Assembly (NCBI GenBank): GCA_947247005.1 | Contig: OX365955.1 | Coordinates: forward strand, 23,169,322 to 23,233,321 | Reading direction: 5' to 3' | Source of the DNA: Spisula solida | Taxonomy: Eukaryota; Mollusca; Bivalvia; Venerida; Mactridae | Length of the DNA stretch: 64,000 nt | In this document: in pieces, positions 25,111 to 34,190 of the stretch | Position numbering within the stretch: position 1 is the first letter of the stretch | Layout: each line of letters opens with the position of its first letter | Notes under the pieces: generated by a model | Database searches by the model: none | What the model saw: the letters and a program-made list of their open reading frames with translations, nothing else | What the model was told of the DNA's origin: nothing | Program-made: the position numbers and the translations under genes

Positions 25111-25462
25111 GTGCTGCTAACATAAGTCAATGAAAACTGTATTGTATATATTGAAAGTGCAACTTCTCCATAGCAACCCTCTCATGAGCAACAACCTGTC
25201 CTTTTAAAAAATCGGTGTAGAAATAAAATACTGCAATTTTTGTTTTCGAAGCAAAGCAAATTTCGTCTTGGATTTGTAGCCTTTAGTGACGTCAAAGTCA
25301 CAAAGTATTACTACAATGCCTCAGCAATGTTAAAATTTTGTTCCATACTTAACCAATAATTACAATCAATTTTTCCTTTCCATTGCACACAACCTCTGTA
25401 CAACAACCAAACATTGGGTTTTCCCAACAGGTATTGTTCTAGAAGGGTTGAACTGTATTGTA

Positions 25463-25751
25463 AACAAGACTGCGTTCAATAAACGCTTATGCCATGGTGC
25501 ATGCCTTCTCCAACTATCTAAGTAAATCAGGGGTGATGATTATGTTGAAATGTTGGATAATGTTATATGGGTTAGACAATGCAAGGTGTATATGATGGTT
25601 AACAAGTATGCCAAGTTTGAAAGCAATGCCTAGATGGACTTAAAAAATAATTGAGTTTTAACAACTTTCGGTAATATTTTTGGACGAACAGACCAACAGA
25701 TGGACAGGACAATCACTAAATGTCTCCTGCATCAGACGATGCCAGGGCATA
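25463..25751. mobile_element. Pearl-like element, core-deleted copy
   Basis: Starts AACAAGACTGCGTTCAATAA and ends CCAGGGCATAA. The tandem core is replaced by a diverged segment, and the ACGG tail is degenerate. It directly abuts the next copy at 25752. Confidence 0.75.
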
Positions 25752-26039
25752 AACAAGACTGCGTTCACTAAACGCTTATGCCCCCTGTGGAAGCCTTGTC
25801 CATAAATAAGTCTAAGTCCAAAATTAGGTCAAGGTGAAGGTCAAAATGGGGTTAGGTGATACAGGCGTGTGGAGAGTGTTCATACACAACATCCATGCAA
25901 GTATGAAAGCTTTGTAGCAAGCCATATTAATGCTAGAAGAAACGGTCAATTAGGGTTAACCAGGACGGACGAACGGACGAACGAACGGACGGACAGGTGA
26001 ATCACTATATGCCTCCCCATCTATCGATACGGGGGCATA
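25752..26039. mobile_element. Pearl-like element, one-unit copy
   Basis: Starts AACAAGACTGCGTTCACTAA and ends GGGGGCATAA. It has one core unit and an ACGG/ACGA microsatellite. Its end is 27 bp from the SAM1 exon (26066). Confidence 0.88.
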
Positions 26040-26065
26040 AAAAGTAAAGAAAATGTAAAACATAC

Positions 26066-26177
26066 CGATGGCTTGTAGTTGAGGTAGTGATCTGGTTGCT
26101 TGTAATAATTTCTGTCTGTGATCATGTGACAACACACCAATCTGTTCAAGATCACCTTCTTCCAATATCTTATGGTC
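26066..26177 (-). CDS. ANKS1A: ANKS1-like SAM domain 1, second half
   Basis: The exon encodes 37 residues including LEEGDLEQIGVLSHDHRQKL and then LQATRSLPQLQAI. This is the C-terminal half of SAM1: the L..IG(I/V)...HR.K(L/I)L motif is diagnostic of helices 4-5. It starts in phase 0 and ends in phase 1; the acceptor is TCTATTTTAG and the donor ATCG|GTATGT. A pearl-like element ends only 27 bp beyond the donor (at 26039), and a minisatellite of acceptor-donor-like units begins about 40 bp before the acceptor. The exon is therefore tightly hemmed by repeats on both sides yet has an intact frame. Confidence 0.95.
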
Positions 26178-26199
26178 CTAAAATAGACAAAATATTACC

Positions 26200-26535
26200 C
26201 CTTTAGGGACGCAACATTAATAAGGGAAGTAACTCTAACATACCTATCATATTAATAAAGGGAAGTAACACTAACATACCTATCACATAAATAAAGGGAA
26301 GTAACTCTAACATACTTATCACAATAATAAAGGGAAGTAACTCAATCAGGCTAATAAAATTGATAAAGGGAAGTAACTCTAACATACCTATCATATTAAT
26401 AAAGGGAAGTAACTCTAACATACTTATCACAATAATAAAGGGGAGTAACTCGATCAGGTTAATAAAAATGATAAAGGGAAGTAACTCTAACATACTTATC
26501 ACATTAATAAAGGGGAGTAACTCTCACAGTCTTGT
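26200..26535. repeat. Minisatellite (AGGGAAGTAACTCTAACATA) beside the SAM1 exon
   Basis: About nine copies of a 33-39 bp unit. On the gene strand each unit reads roughly TTACTTCCCTTTATTAATAT then GATAGGTATGTTAGAG, i.e. a pyrimidine-rich tract, AG, and GTATGT. Open frames on both strands (repeats of LELLPFI and of KGSNSN) are created by the repeat and are not genes. Confidence 0.92.
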
Positions 26536-27434
26536 GTTATAATAATTCAGTGAGAAAAAGTTGAGCTGACAAATTGTATGATTTATCCGTTACAGTAAAC
26601 CATGAATGCTTGTCTTGTTTTATCAACAATGAAACATAGAGCATTAGCAGCATGACTGATAGAAATAAATCATTAACAACCAATCCAGCATGTTTACGTA
26701 ATAAAAACTAGTTATAGAACAGAACAGAATGTTTGTAGGAACAGATGCAAGTTTTTTTTCTATTATAAATCAAACAAAAAAACACCAGATTTCTTGTCAA
26801 ACGGCCAAAATGAGCAATTTTTTACAATAAATAGTTCTAACTCTGGAATCATAAAACAATATCAAAAGTAGGTTTTGTTTCCAGTAAATCTCCTACTTCC
26901 TTTACACAGACATGTACCCCCTGTATCATTGAACTCAAGACATGGATAGTTATCAGCAAGACCAGTTAATATAAGCCATGGGTTTAATTCTTTTTTTTTA
27001 AATTCTCATGAAAAATATGTGTCATAATCTATAACTTGAACTCCTTTGCCATTTGTATGATAATTTACATACTAAGTACTTAACTTCTTGTGTATTGCTG
27101 TATAAACTTGAAAATTTACACAAATTTTGAGTACAGGACAGATCTTAATTGACACGTTTCGTAAAATTGGAATCTCATTGAAATCCTTACCATTATTTCA
27201 CATCATTAGTTGAAACCATACACACTGATGGTACATTGTATTATCAGGTGTTATTGATACCCTATGAATGAATACGAGTATTGAAATTACGTTGCACTAT
27301 CTAGTACTTTTTCAGAGTTTCAATAAAGGGAGAGAATAAAAATTCCTCAAGAAGGGAGACAATTCCAAAATGGAAGTAGATTATCTCTAACGAACTTGGA
27401 TACTATCAACAATACAGTGGTTTCAAAGACTTAC

Positions 27435-27538
27435 CAAGAAATCAATGTTGTCGTAACCATTAGCAACGAAGGCATTCTCATACTGTGGAAAACAGACTGA
27501 CTCCAACCATTCACCAACACTTATCATCTGACCAGATC
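27435..27538 (-). CDS. ANKS1A: ANKS1-like SAM domain 1, first half
   Basis: The exon encodes 34 residues with the canonical ANKS1 SAM1 start: SVGEWLESVCFPQYENAF followed by ANGYDNIDFL. The vertebrate SAM1 has the same VGEWLES..L.QYE pattern. SAM domains are five-helix bundles used for homo- or hetero-oligomerisation; in ANKS1A SAM1 is reported to take part in receptor binding (family knowledge). It starts in phase 1 and ends in phase 0; the acceptor is TTTCAACTCTAG and the donor TTG|GTAAGT, a perfect U1 match. The domain is completed by the exon at 26066-26177. Confidence 0.95.
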
Positions 27539-27656
27539 CTAGAGTTGAAAACAAGACAAATCACAATACAAAATACGTACACACATATACAGTGTACAAG
27601 TACATAGATGTTGACAATGGCTTAAATGAGTATAATTTGAGGCTAATAATCTTTCA

Positions 27657-27781
27657 TACAGTCCGACCCACAGGTAACTGTATGATTGATAAAAAGTAAC
27701 AAAATGTTTTTGTTCTTTTTATAAATTTTATAAATGTTTTTTACTCTTTATCAATGATACAGTTACCTGAGGTCCAACCTA
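27657..27781. mobile_element. Hairpin MITE (CAGGTAACTGTAT termini)
   Basis: ACAGGTAACTGTATGATTGA and TCAATGATACAGTTACCTGA form the arms, continuing with TAAAAAGTAA / TTACTCTTTA. It lies about 120 bp upstream of the first SAM1 exon. Confidence 0.8.
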
Positions 27782-28434
27782 TGTTAAAAGACAACATACA
27801 AACAAAGGCCATGATCACAAAATTTGTTTGCAAAGACAACCAATTTTATCTCCTACCAGACCACCATTTCCAATGATATTTAACCCGTTAAGAGAGACCA
27901 TCTGCCCATAAAGACACATTTTTTGCTTTTACTGTAACCACAGGCGGTCTTGATACAGATACTCATGGTAAGACTGTTTCTAAGAACTTAAAGTGCCATC
28001 TCAACAATGAATTATCATTATCTTAAATATGACTTTCTGTAGCATAGTCTTTCTAATTGAAATATAAAATAAATCACAGAAAATATCTACTCTTGACAAT
28101 ATAATATATCTCAGGACCCCATTATTTAATTATAAGTAGAGCTACACCAGACCCCAGGGATCTGAGTCCTTTGTACTCATACAATACAACTTTAATCTCA
28201 GAAACAAGGGTCATAACTGTGCACTGCTTTCACTCAACTAAACAGCAACACTTCAATGACAGTTCATGCATACAAGGCTTCATAGGAATCTCACTCACAC
28301 ATGCCAAAACATATTTTGCAAACTAACTGGTTAACTGATTAGATCGACCCTAAGAGACTGTTTGGTGACTCCAACACCCCCCCCCTCAACCTTCAAGGTA
28401 GGTAATTCAATGACTTAAGTCAGTTTAACTGAAG

Positions 28435-28738
28435 AACAAGACTGCGTTCAATAAACGCTTATGCCCCCTGTGGAAGCCTTGTCCATAAATAAGTCTAAGT
28501 CCAAAATTAGGTCAAGGTGAAGGTCAAAATGGGGTCAGGTGATACAGGTGTGTGGAGAGTGTTCATATACAACATCCATGCAAGTTTGGAAGCTTTGTAG
28601 CAAGCCATAATGATGCTAGAAGAAACGGTCAATTTGGGTTAACCAGGACGGACGGACGGACGAACGGACGGACGAACGGACGGACAGACGGACAGGTGAA
28701 TCACTATATGCCTCCCGATCTATCGAGGTGGGGGCATA
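28435..28738. mobile_element. Pearl-like element, one-unit copy
   Basis: Intact ends AACAAGACTGCGTTCAATAA and GGGGGCATAA, a single core unit and an ACGG microsatellite. It is the cleanest copy for defining the family. The 64-codon ORF crossing it is the translated microsatellite. Confidence 0.9.
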
Positions 28739-28856
28739 AAAAGTAACGCACAGAAGATGTCTCAGAGTTTTATTGCAATGCGCCTAGATCCAGACACCGA
28801 CATTGAATCTCAACATCCAGAAGAACACGCTTAATGTTGTTGTATTTTACTAAATT

Positions 28857-28977
28857 AGCCTTTATTTGCTAGTCAGCTTTCTGCTGAAATATGGCAGGCA
28901 TATGATTGAGTGCCTCCATCTGTTTTTGAACCCAGGTCACCAGAGTAGATGGCAAGCACGCTAACCATTGAGCAAGG
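28857..28977 (-). mobile_element. tRNA-derived SINE family 2, copy 2
   Basis: The minus strand contains TGGTTAGCGTGCTTGCCATC and a GGGTTCAAAAAC-like B box, with the family tail ATATTTCAGCAGAAAGCTGA and AATAAAGGCT. The 5' end is slightly eroded. Confidence 0.75.
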
Positions 28978-29732
28978 ATCAAAGCAAAATATAATTGCAC
29001 AAAGGAGAGGCTTAAAATCATCAGGTTGTGATCTGTTTCAGGGAGGGAGGGGGGGCAGTGGAGTGGGATAGAGGGGGTATTGAACTAAGCTAGTATGAAA
29101 GATATTTCAATGCAGATGAGATATTGTCATGAAATATAAGTTCACAAACCACTAACAATGCACATACACTCCTACATGCAAGTATTGCTATAATACAAGA
29201 CCTCATTTCATCTATAAACCTTAATATTGAACTTTAGTACTCAAATCTCAGATTTTTTCTGTTCCAAAAATTACTTGCATTTTGGATGAAAGAACAACTT
29301 TTTTGTAAGGCATAAAATCTCCTGACCTGTCATTACTTGACCTGCTGATTACCAATCCAGCTCTACGACTCTTATATTACATTTAGGTGTTTTAAAACAA
29401 TTTTTGGCAATCACCAAAAAAATATGGTTCTTTTCGGACACAAATGCATAGGCTAAGAGGGTGTTTTGTGATCCATGGCACATGAAATAGAACATACTGG
29501 TAATTATAAGGTAGTTGTGTCATAGACTAGCAACTAAATGCCCTATAGGCCTACCTATACCATGCGTCCCACCTTAAAAGCCCTCAAAAAACATTTTTTT
29601 GCAAGATTGTGACATTTGAGTGAACTGAAGTTTGAGTACGCAGAACAATCTCAAGCTTTATTTATCGTCATTATAATTAACTATAATGAGATTATTCTTC
29701 TATGAAACATAATGCACATAATACTCAAGTAC

Positions 29733-29826
29733 CTGCTAGTAATTTTGTGAAGGCTGGTTGAAAATCACGAACAAATACACTTTCTCTCGCTATACCACCC
29801 CCAAATGACTCCATTATATCTTGTAT
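29733..29826 (-). CDS. ANKS1A: ANKS1-like alternative exon B (mutually exclusive with 31823-31955)
   Basis: This 94-nt exon encodes 31 residues beginning IQDIMESFGGGIARESVF and ending in a short hydrophobic helix (FTKLLAG). It starts in phase 0 and ends in phase 1, splicing in frame to SAM1 (LAG then SGQMISVGEW). Acceptor is TTTATTCTGTAG and donor GCAG|GTACTT. It is shorter than exon A but clearly derived from the same ancestral exon. The choice between A and B changes the segment just before SAM1, so it could alter partner binding or phosphorylation; that is inference. Upstream lie about six tandem copies of a 23-26 bp unit containing the exon's acceptor. Confidence 0.87.
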
Positions 29827-29972
29827 CTACAGAATAAAGTGTAAGAACCATTCTATATAAAAAGTGGATACCATTCTATAGATAAAGTGTGAAAACCAGA
29901 CTATATAAAGTGTGAAAACCAAACTATATGTTTGAACACCACAGTCTATATATAAGTGTGAAAACCAGTCCA
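29827..29972 (-). repeat. Tandem array of exon B acceptor copies
   Basis: About six 22-26 bp units. On the gene strand each reads like TGGTTTTCACACTTTATATAG; the unit next to the exon is TGGTTCTTACACTTTATTCT then GTAG, and its AG is the real acceptor of exon 29733-29826. Each upstream unit keeps a T/C-rich stretch and a terminal TAG, so each is a potential competing acceptor. Confidence 0.9.
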
Positions 29973-29975
29973 AGA

Positions 29976-30240
29976 TATAGTGCGGAGATTTTGACGTGAT
30001 ACTCGACCTTCTATTAGCATAATTTACCAGCTGATATCTTAGTCTATATTCAGAACCCTGGTTGTATGTTTTCGTAAGCGAGGAATATCATGAAGATGCT
30101 CTAGATGTGATTCAAACACAAATGTAAAGGACTGACATTTGAACAATTTGCTTGCAGACATTGGTATAATTTCAAACGCAAGAACCTCGTAATCTATTCA
30201 TGCATAAAGGTGAGGATCAAGTCAATATCTCCGTACTATA
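29976..30240. mobile_element. MITE family B copy 3 (inverted)
   Basis: Starts TATAGTGCGGAGATTTTGAC and ends CAATATCTCCGTACTATA, reversed relative to copies 1 and 2 (TTACCAGCTGATATC near its left end). It abuts the exon B acceptor array. Confidence 0.85.
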
Positions 30241-31204
30241 CATGGTAAGACATGGCAGGAGAAGTTGCTTATTAGCAGTTAAGATGCCAAGATGCTGCAG
30301 ATGGTCAAGATGCTGCAGACGCATGCAATGATGTCACAGGACTCATCAAGGTGTAGTAGGAGCTTGCTGGAAAAATACACGAAACAATCAACAGTTACTA
30401 TGAAATAATGAACACAGCTTTAGTGCGCCCACGATAATGAGAATGGCGGGAATATTTGGTATACTCCACAAACAAAGGTGGATTTAAATCAGTTATGCAC
30501 AATTTACAGGTGAGGTGTTTAGTACAAAACTGACCATATCTGTTTTACTTTAGTTATTTGTAAAACCAATTTTGCAACGATTGACCAAACAGATTCATGT
30601 TTATAAGCATTACATCATCCTGGGTGCACTATAACAAACACAATAGATGATGACCATACATATATTCCAGGGAACGTGAAATATGTACATACATACAGTC
30701 TACAAATATTTCTGAAATTCAGACTGGTCTGCTATATGTGTGCATTCATGCAGTTTACAAGTATCTGCTAAATCTGGTAAACATCACAGAACCAGTCAGG
30801 CTTGCACATAAATCTTCAGCATAGACATTACAGTCAGACTTTTAATTTAATTTGCAAGTGATTCATTTACAGAATAACTGAAGTGCCAAAATGGAGTGCA
30901 AAAATACCAACGCAGTCCATATATAGATTCTAGTTGATATAACACTTGGAGCAAAAACTCAAATAGAAATTCCAATTAACTGCAGATAATTAAGGTAATT
31001 GATATTAACAATTTGCCAGCAAAAATTACTATTAGAATAGTGAAAAGAGTAAAGAATTTAGAAACATTTAATTGAAGGCATACAAAGACATGAAAAATGT
31101 AGCAAGTGGTAAGGTAGACACGATATCATTAACTATAAAGAAGTTAAAGACTGTATGTAATATGGAATTTAAAATGACCAGCCCAATGGTGACCCCCTTG
31201 TCTA

Positions 31205-31618
31205 GTCCAGGGAGATATGAACCTGATCCTCTCAAACTCTATTAGCATAATTTTAACAGTTTAATTCTTGTCACTATATAGCTTCAGGAGTCTGTTGCCA
31301 AAGCATAGTGCTTCAGAGCGCCTAAAATTTATTCAGTTGCCTTCAGTTAAATAGAAGGCATGGATAACCTCCCTTGGAAAGCGCTATGTGGCGCTTACCC
31401 TTGTTAACAGTCTTCAGCTTTGTGTATATTTATTGAGCAGGAAAGTTACAAATATGCATAAGGTCCACTAAAACTAATATACAAGAGGTGCACTAACAAA
31501 GAATCGAAAGGACCAATAATGCATCATTAATATGAAAATCTATATATTTATAATGAACCTTGTGATATACTAAGACATGCATTCAATAAGGTCAGGATCA
31601 GGTTAATATCTCCAAGGA
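31205..31618. mobile_element. Diverged family B-like MITE with nested insertion
   Basis: Ends GGAGATATGAACCTGATCCT and AGGATCAGGTTAATATCTCC form an inverted pair related to family B. A family I element (31286-31420) lies inside it. Confidence 0.65.
31286..31420. mobile_element. MITE family I copy 2 (short)
   Basis: Begins AGGAGTCTGTTGCCAAAGCA and ends near CCTTGTTAACAGTC, with the family AAGCGCTATGTGGCGCTT palindrome inside. It is an internally deleted relative of 19512-19809. Confidence 0.6.
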
Positions 31619-31822
31619 CCTTCGACCAAGGTCATGGACAACCATGAAGTGATCACAGAATGTACAATGGACGATCAACACCTTTGGTTAAACACAGTAA
31701 AATACATTCTATAACCCTACATCCTGATTCATACAGGTTCACATGCACTTTATGCCAAGGTCACCATGCACAGATCTTGCATCGCATCAGCATCAAAGGT
31801 CAGAGGGCAAGGTCATTTATAC

Positions 31823-31955
31823 CTCTTTCCCGTTTGGACAGCAAATTGTCCATATAAGCTTCAAATGCATTATTAAATTCTTCCTCACTGGGCGAGTATG
31901 TCGGTGAAGTAAAGGTGGTCAAGTTTCCACCAAAACTTGACATAATATCTGCTAT
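31823..31955 (-). CDS. ANKS1A: ANKS1-like alternative exon A (mutually exclusive with 29733-29826)
   Basis: This 133-nt exon encodes 44 residues starting IADIMSSFGG, with a Ser/Thr/Pro-rich middle and an acidic amphipathic end (SEEEFNNAFEAYMDNLLS). It starts in phase 0 and ends in phase 1; the acceptor is GTGTTTTCAG and the donor GAG|GTATAA. The start resembles the IMSS segment before SAM1 in vertebrate ANKS1A. It is a paralog of exon B at 29733-29826: both share I-x-DIM-x-SFGG and a later F..AF...L..., and both have the same phases. Joining A to B would shift the frame and meet TGA inside B, so only one can be used per productive mRNA. The intron just upstream is a tandem array built from this exon's own acceptor region. 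Confidence 0.85.
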
Positions 31956-32410
31956 CTGAAAACACGGGTACAATTAACACAATGTATGACATATAGTAAA
32001 GGTCAAGGTAATATATGTATGACATAAAAATGTCAAGGTCACCTGAAACACGGGTACAATTAACACAATGTATGACATAAAGTAAAGGTCAAGGTCACCT
32101 GAAAACACAGGTACAATTAACACAATACAATGTATGACATATAATAAAGGTCATGGTCATATATTTATGACATAAAAATGTCAACGTCGTCTGAAAACAC
32201 GGGTACAATTAACACAATGTATGACATATAGTAAAGGTCAAGGTCATATATTTATGACATAAAATTTTCAAGGTCATGTATTTATGACATAAAACGGTCT
32301 AAGTCATATATTTATGACATGAAAGTGTCAAGGTCACCTGAAAACACGGGTACAATTAACACAATATATGACATAATAATATTATAGTAAAGGTCAAGGT
32401 CATATATTTA
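31956..32410 (-). repeat. Tandem array of exon A acceptor copies
   Basis: The segment adjoining exon A (plus strand CTGAAAACACGGGTACAATT and on to TATGACATA) recurs at about 32043, 32098, 32191 and 32338. On the gene strand every copy ends GTGTTTTCAG like the real acceptor. Between copies are tandem TTTATGACATAAAA and AAAGGTCAAGGTCA motifs. The array was evidently made by amplifying the exon's own upstream intron. Confidence 0.92.
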
Positions 32411-32433
32411 TTTTACTATAAAGAGTACTAATA

Positions 32434-32630
32434 TACAGTAAAACCTCATTAACAAGACCATCTCAATAATAAGACCACCACAATAAGACTACCTCAAAAT
32501 GAGACCAAAAAATTATGTCAATTGTCATTGATTTAGCTTTTTATTCAACCTCAATATTAAGACGTCCATAAAGAAGACCAATTTTCAAGGATAACTAGGG
32601 TGGTCTTTATATTGAGCTTGTACTATATTA
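32434..32630. mobile_element. Pogo/Tigger-like MITE
   Basis: Starts TACAGTAAAACCTCATTAAC and ends with the loose inverse (TGGTCTTTATATTGAGCTTG then TACTATA). The interior repeats AATAAGACCA-type blocks. CAGT-AACCTC ends are typical of pogo-like elements. Confidence 0.6.
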
Positions 32631-32805
32631 GCTAATTTATTAAATATATTGATGTGTAACTATGTGTAACACATTTTCTGAAGGACCAAAGTCTTCATAT
32701 CAGATCAAATCTGAAGGATTTTCATCTTGTAGGCATCCTATGATATAAATATATTTCCTATGACATCAACTTCACCATCCTACAAAATAAAGTTCTTATA
32801 CACAT

Positions 32806-32957
32806 GGGGTGGTATTGTATTCAATATAAATCTTATTTAATTTAAAATAAGGATAGCCAATCATATCGCCTGTTACTGACCAAGAGTTTAATATGGTGTG
32901 ATCTGATTGGTTGTCCTTATCCTTGAGTCAAGTAAGCTCAATATTGAATACCACTCC
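32806..32957. mobile_element. Long-hairpin MITE (GGTGGTATTGTATTCAATAT)
   Basis: A 152-bp nearly full-length palindrome: GGTGGTATTGTATTCAATAT / ATATTGAATACCACTCC, with inner AAGGATAGCCAATCA / TGATTGGTTGTCCTT. Confidence 0.85.
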
Positions 32958-33166
32958 TGATCAAATCTGAAACATGTTTGACCATGTAGACAGGAAAATC
33001 CACTCTATTTTCTATAAATGTCTGATAATATCAGAGCAGCAATGGAACAGACAGAAGTCAATAGTGTACATCTCCTTTCTCTGACACCACAATGCACTAG
33101 CTTGTTTTATTTAGGATTATCAACAGTACTGCAAAGAATGTTTAATAGCCACCATTTAACATGTGA

Positions 33167-33391
33167 AGCCTAGGTCCCACAAAGGAATTCCACATCGGCA
33201 ATGCTCTCCAGATTTCTTCTGATATCAACCGATTCATCACAATTCCTTCCTTCCGATATCACAAACTGTCCCATGACTTTCCCGAAGCTTCCCCTAGACC
33301 ACAAGGAACCTGTTCCCGATGTCCTGATAGCTCATTAATTTCCATCAGGAATACATCGCCAAGGCAAAAAATGCTCAGTGGGACCTAGGCT
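33167..33391. mobile_element. MITE family G copy 2 (inverted relative to copy 1)
   Basis: Ends AGCCTAGGTCCCACAAAG and CTCAGTGGGACCTAGGCT, 225 bp. The body matches the reverse complement of 3000-3221 (CACAAGGAACCTGTTCCCGA). Confidence 0.9.
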
Positions 33392-33670
33392 TTATACAGT
33401 ACAACCTCTCCTAAGCAAATAACCTTTACAGATGAACATTACGAATGTTGGTGATAGTTTGATGCTCAAGGGAGGTAATACATCAAAGTAGTTTGAATGT
33501 TTTGTCACCAGAGACTTTGATAGTGTGATTGAAGTGAGGTTGGTACTCAAGAAAGGTTGTAAAGTTGTTAGGTTAGCATATTGAACAACATTTGTGTTTC
33601 ATATGTTTTACATCAAGGCTTCAATGTAAAACACATTCATTACATTAACTTAAAAGGGAGATAATGGTAC

Positions 33671-33906
33671 CTTAGCCCATTCTTCGGTGTCGTCGAAGTT
33701 GCCAGCATCGGAGGTGGAAGCCCGCTTCGCTACCTCGACATCGATCGACTTCATCACCTGATCTACATCTATATCCTCGTCTTTATCCATGTTTGGTTTT
33801 AGGGGCTTCGAGTCGGGGTTTCGGATACGGCTCTGACGTATAACATCATTGTAAAATTGTGACCGAACCTTCGGTGGTCCACCTATTGTTGATCCTCTTA
33901 ACAGAC
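33671..33906 (-). CDS. ANKS1A: ANKS1-like linker exon upstream of SAM1 (236 nt)
   Basis: The exon encodes about 78 residues of low-complexity linker: a basic, Gly/Pro-containing start, then an acidic middle (MDKDEDIDVDQVMKSIDVE) and a final EEWAK. The end aligns with the segment of vertebrate ANKS1A just before its SAM1 domain, where a similar EW-containing helix precedes an IMSS motif. Acceptor is CCTATATTTCAG and donor AAG|GTACCA. It starts in phase 1 and ends in phase 0. CpG and GC content are higher than in flanking intron, as expected of coding DNA. It feeds into either of the two alternative exons, both of which start in phase 0. It is intracellular and probably unstructured; no catalytic function is expected. 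Confidence 0.88.
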
Positions 33907-33997
33907 CTGAAATATAGGAGAAATCATTTAATTAAATATATGTTTTTTTATAATTATAAAAAAGAACTTAAAGGGTTTTTGACACAATGATACAGAA

Positions 33998-34190
33998 ATG
34001 TATGTGACTGTCTCCCATAAAGGACCATACATGAAACTCTGGCAATATTCATTCAACCTAAAATTCCTGACAATATGCACAACTAAGCTGGGTATTGAGT
34101 GTTCATGTGAAATTCCATTCAAATCCGACCCATAGAACTAGAGCAGGCAAACGCTGACAGACAGCACAAAAACTCTAAGAGGAGACATAA
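33998..34190. repeat. Dispersed repeat AAAGGGCCATAACTCTGG, diverged copy 3
   Basis: Retains AAACTCTGGCAATATTC, CACAACTAAGCTGGGTATTG and CCGACCCATAGAACTAGAGC. Short ORFs here are incidental. Confidence 0.5.

Noticed and set aside
26203..26542. Open frames on both strands encoding LELLPFI-type and KGSNSN-type repeats
   Set aside because: They are the translation of a 33-39 bp minisatellite next to a SAM exon; no start context or splice support.
31980..32410. CRISPR-like alternation of repeats and spacers
   Set aside because: The genome is eukaryotic, units overlap and vary in length, and the repeats derive from the adjoining splice acceptor.
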